Below, piece by piece: positions 61,688 to 64,000 of a DNA stretch of 64,000 bases. Position 1 is the stretch's first letter; every line of letters begins with the position of its first letter. The notes under the pieces were generated by a model, which saw only the letters and a list, made by a program, of their open reading frames with translations, was not told the DNA's origin and did not search any database. The DNA is taken from positions 35,755 through 99,754 of the forward strand of contig CAYJKB010000003.1 of assembly GCA_964370625.1 (NCBI GenBank), written 5' to 3'. The position numbers and the translations under genes were made by a program. The DNA is from CAYJKB01 sp964370625. GTDB lineage: Bacteria > Bacillota > Clostridia > Oscillospirales > Butyricicoccaceae.

Positions 61688-62633
61688 TTTGTAAATCCAC
61701 CTCACCTATTTTAGAAATATCAAAATTTTTATAAGTAAACATCGCAAGCCCACCTTTATCAAGAGTGCGAATTTGTCCTAACATTATAAAGTGATTTTCA
61801 TAATAAACTCTAAAAATTTGATTTTCTATAAAATTATTTCCATCTGTTTCTTTTAATGCAATAAATGCACCATGAAAAGCACGTAAAGCACCTTTTTTTG
61901 TTACTTTAATTGCTGGATATTCCATAAATACATTATCTGTATCAATTATAATTTCATTGATTTTATCAATATCTTTTGCATCAGATAATTTTTGTAAATC
62001 TTCTAATGTATATGAGTTTTCCAATGTAAAATCACCTGAAGTTGTTCTAACTAAATCTGTCATAGTTGCGAAAGTGCCAAGTTTTATGCCGATATCATGA
62101 CATATTGTACGTACATATGTACCTTTTGACACTGTAAGCGAAATTTCATATTCATGATTTATTTCATCACTGCTTAAAAGCTCTATATTAAAAACTGTGA
62201 TTTTTCGAGAAGGAATATCTTTTTTAATCCCTTGACGAGCTAAATCATAAAGCCTTTGTCCGTCAATTTGAATTGCTGAATACATCGGCGGAATTTGTTC
62301 TATTTCACCTTTAAATTGTTCTAATACAGCTGTAATATCAGTTTTTTTAACATCAGTATGCCCCGTAGAAACAACCGTTCCTGTGCTATCTTGCGTATCT
62401 GTTTCCATGCCAATTTTAAATTTTGCAACATAACTTTTTTGTTGTGCCGCAGCATAATCTGACGCTTTAGTTGCACTACCCACAAAAACAGGTAATACCC
62501 CTGTCGCCATAGGGTCTAGCGTTCCACCATGGCCTAATTTTTTTGTACGCAAAATCCCACGCATTTTTGCAATTACATCATGCGAAGTAAAATCTTGTGG
62601 CTTATTTACTATAATTATTCCGCTTTTAAGCAT
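61680..62633 (-). CDS. truB: tRNA pseudouridine-55 synthase
   Basis: 317 residues from the ATG at 62633 with GGAGG 6 bases upstream. IIIVNKPQDFTSHDVIAKMR at the start, the catalytic-Asp block KLGHGGTLDPMATGVLPV, YVAKFKIGMETDTQDSTG and KGTYVRTICHDIG are all present. It makes pseudouridine 55 in tRNA. It overlaps both neighbours by 8 bases. Confidence 0.96.
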   Translation of the reverse strand: MLKSGIIIVNKPQDFTSHDVIAKMRGILRTKKLGHGGTLDPMATGVLPVFVGSATKASDYAAAQQKSYVAKFKIGMETDTQDSTGTVVSTGHTDVKKTDITAVLEQFKGEIEQIPPMYSAIQIDGQRLYDLARQGIKKDIPSRKITVFNIELLSSDEINHEYEISLTVSKGTYVRTICHDIGIKLGTFATMTDLVRTTSGDFTLENSYTLEDLQKLSDAKDIDKINEIIIDTDNVFMEYPAIKVTKKGALRAFHGAFIALKETDGNNFIENQIFRVYYENHFIMLGQIRTLDKGGLAMFTYKNFDISKIGEVDLQNE

Positions 62634-63576
62634 ACATAGCCTCCGACACTTCAACAATTCTATCTAAAGCTTCTTTGATATTTCCATCAATTGTAGCTCC
62701 AGCGGCACGCAAATGCCCACCACCACCAAAGTTTTCACAGATAGCTGCTGCATTAATATCTTTGTTTGTACGCACAGAAATTTTCACTGAGTTATTTTTA
62801 TTTTCTTGAAGTGTTATTCCAACTTCAACGCCTTCTATTTGACGTGGCAGAGCTGAAATCGCATCAAGATCATCAATATCAGCACCAGTTTTTTGTAAAT
62901 CAGATTGCAAAATTTGAACAATAGCAATTTTTCCTTCAAGATAAAATTGTATATTATCAAATATAATTCTTTCCATTTCAAAGCGTGGTCTTGATTTTGT
63001 TTCAAAGATTTCACGATTAATTTCGCCACCATCTATCCCTGTTTTAAGGCATAAAGCAGCAATTTCATGTGTATGTGCTGTTGTGTTTGAATAACGGAAA
63101 CAACCTGTGTCAGTTGAGATTGCTATATATATAGGATATGCAATTTCAGCTGTAATCGGTGTTCCTAATTGTTCAATTACTCGATATATTATTTCACCAC
63201 AAGCGGCATATTCTGGAAATACCACACTGGTTTTTGCATATAGACTATTTGAACGGTGATGATCTATACAAAGATCTACTTTGTCAGCATAAATTTGAGC
63301 ATTTTCAGTAAAAAGTCCTGTATCACCAGTGTCAACCGAAACTATAAACTGAGGTTTAAAATCCTCATTTGGATAAAAGTTTGAAATCAATTTTCCATAA
63401 CGAGGTGTTGCATCTGAATTTTTTAATACATACGCATTTTTACCAATATTGCGAAGTGCTTGCACTAATCCGCCAGCACAACCAGCTGTATCACCATCAG
63501 GACGACGATGTGTAATGATTAATATATCATCAGCAGCTTTTAATTGTGAAACAGCAGTTTGAATGAGATTATTCAT
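62626..63576 (-). CDS. nrnA: DHH/DHHA1 phosphoesterase NrnA (nanoRNase/PAP phosphatase)
   Basis: 316 residues from the ATG at 63576 (GGAG 9 bases upstream). Metal motifs: ITHRRPDGDTAG, VSVDTGDTG and CIDHHRSN; C-terminal DHHA1 domain ends in GGGGHLRAAGATI. It degrades nanoRNA from the 5' end and dephosphorylates 3'-phosphoadenosine 5'-phosphate. Coupled by overlap with rbfA and truB. Confidence 0.94.
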   Translation of the reverse strand: MNNLIQTAVSQLKAADDILIITHRRPDGDTAGCAGGLVQALRNIGKNAYVLKNSDATPRYGKLISNFYPNEDFKPQFIVSVDTGDTGLFTENAQIYADKVDLCIDHHRSNSLYAKTSVVFPEYAACGEIIYRVIEQLGTPITAEIAYPIYIAISTDTGCFRYSNTTAHTHEIAALCLKTGIDGGEINREIFETKSRPRFEMERIIFDNIQFYLEGKIAIVQILQSDLQKTGADIDDLDAISALPRQIEGVEVGITLQENKNNSVKISVRTNKDINAAAICENFGGGGHLRAAGATIDGNIKEALDRIVEVSEAMYA

Positions 63577-63931
63577 CTTCACTCACTCCTTTTTTTGTTT
63601 CATTGATAATTTTGGAAATATGTGCACCACGCTCAATAGAGTTATCTACTTTAAATATAAGCTCAGGTGTATGACGTAGCTGTAATTTGCGAGCTAAGTT
63701 ATTTCTCAAGTATCCACTTGCAGATTTTAACCCTTTTGCCACATTTTTTTGTTGTTCTTCTGTCCCTAACACACTGATATATGCTGTAGCATAACTTAAA
63801 TCTCCTGTTACATCACAATGAACAACGCTCACTAAAGTTCCTTCAAGTCTTGGGTCTTTCAGTGTTCTTATATCTTCTGAAAGCACTTTTAGCACTTCCT
63901 CATTTATTCTTCCTGTTCTTTTACTAGCCAT
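63569..63931 (-). CDS. rbfA: Ribosome-binding factor A
   Basis: 120 residues from the ATG at 63931 with AAAGGA upstream. A KH-like fold: RTGRINEEVLKVLSEDI at the start, LSYATAYISVLGTEEQ and LRHTPELIFKVDNSIERG. It acts in 16S rRNA maturation and 30S assembly. infB is expected beyond the window. Its ribosome-binding site adjoins a copy of the structured repeat. Confidence 0.95.
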   Translation of the reverse strand: MASKRTGRINEEVLKVLSEDIRTLKDPRLEGTLVSVVHCDVTGDLSYATAYISVLGTEEQQKNVAKGLKSASGYLRNNLARKLQLRHTPELIFKVDNSIERGAHISKIINETKKGVSEDE

Positions 63932-63944
63932 ATTTATCCTTTCC

Positions 63945-64000
63945 GCTTTTGTGAACAAAAGCTTTGCAAAAAACTTTAATCTGTGGACAGCGTATAGTCT
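63945..64000. repeat. Multi-stem intergenic repeat, copy C (cut by window edge)
   Basis: It starts with the palindrome GCTTTTGTGAACAAAAGC (63945-63962) and matches copy A through CTGTGGACAGC with one substitution, then diverges before the window ends. Confidence 0.8.

Overview
The window is chromosomal DNA from a low-GC Firmicute, most likely a spore-forming clostridium. Evidence: A/T-rich codon use, strong GGAGG ribosome-binding sites, promoters close to TTGACA-N17-TATAAT, a phenylalanine T-box leader, an S-layer-homology (SLH) protein, IreB, FeoA/FeoB, a PdaA-like deacetylase, and a GerS-like lipoprotein next to alr (the last two are sporulation/germination-type genes). No rRNA, tRNA, phage, transposase or CRISPR array is visible. 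Three runs of exactly 100 N (8388-8487, 17569-17668, 56161-56260) are scaffold gaps; two of them sit in or beside repeated sequence.

Layout. 1-5.3 kb (+): end of a CYTH protein, an orphan amino-acid-binding lipoprotein, PutP, a ComEC-like metallohydrolase, an MgtC-like membrane protein and a DUF1801 protein. 5.3-9.7 kb (-): a small bounded element, the threonine-to-glycine pair tdh-kbl, a DUF898-like protein, and a GNAT plus chloramphenicol-acetyltransferase pair cut by a gap. 9.8-17.5 kb (-): a diguanylate cyclase; a five-gene iron-sulfur flavin dehydrogenase with a TRAP-like permease; a P-II protein. 17.7-24 kb: a YceG-like/trypsin-like protease fusion, a zinc-ribbon membrane protein, the feoA-feoB-Cys-rich iron operon and a cNMP-DUF2225 protein. 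24-31.2 kb: cell-surface proteins (stalk-domain protein, SLH phosphodiester glycosidase, phospholipase-C-like protein, LysM-G5-M23 peptidase). 31.3-34.6 kb (-): acpS, lipoprotein, alr, mazF, membrane protein. 34.6-39 kb (+): T-box, pheST, ireB. 39-42.1 kb (-): birA-bioY, polysaccharide deacetylase, amidase. 42.2-49.6 kb: TolC-like/MFP/RND pump with TetR, a LUD protein, a DtxR regulator. 49.7-58.5 kb (-): ppx-ppk and pgk-tpiA-gpmI-eno. 58.5-64 kb (-): trmL, then the conserved rbfA-nrnA-truB-ribF run ending in an M20 peptidase.

Regulation can be read at several points. TTAG-N6-CTAA (DtxR-type) boxes lie at feoA, at feoB and before the dtxR gene itself. A BirA-like operator overlaps the consensus birA promoter. 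Twin palindromes bracket the efflux-pump promoter. The feoA promoter is embedded in a 14-bp stem. The most unusual structure is a roughly 189-bp intergenic repeat made of several stem-loops, present in tandem between tpiA and gpmI and again before rbfA, where its edge supplies the ribosome-binding site of the next gene.
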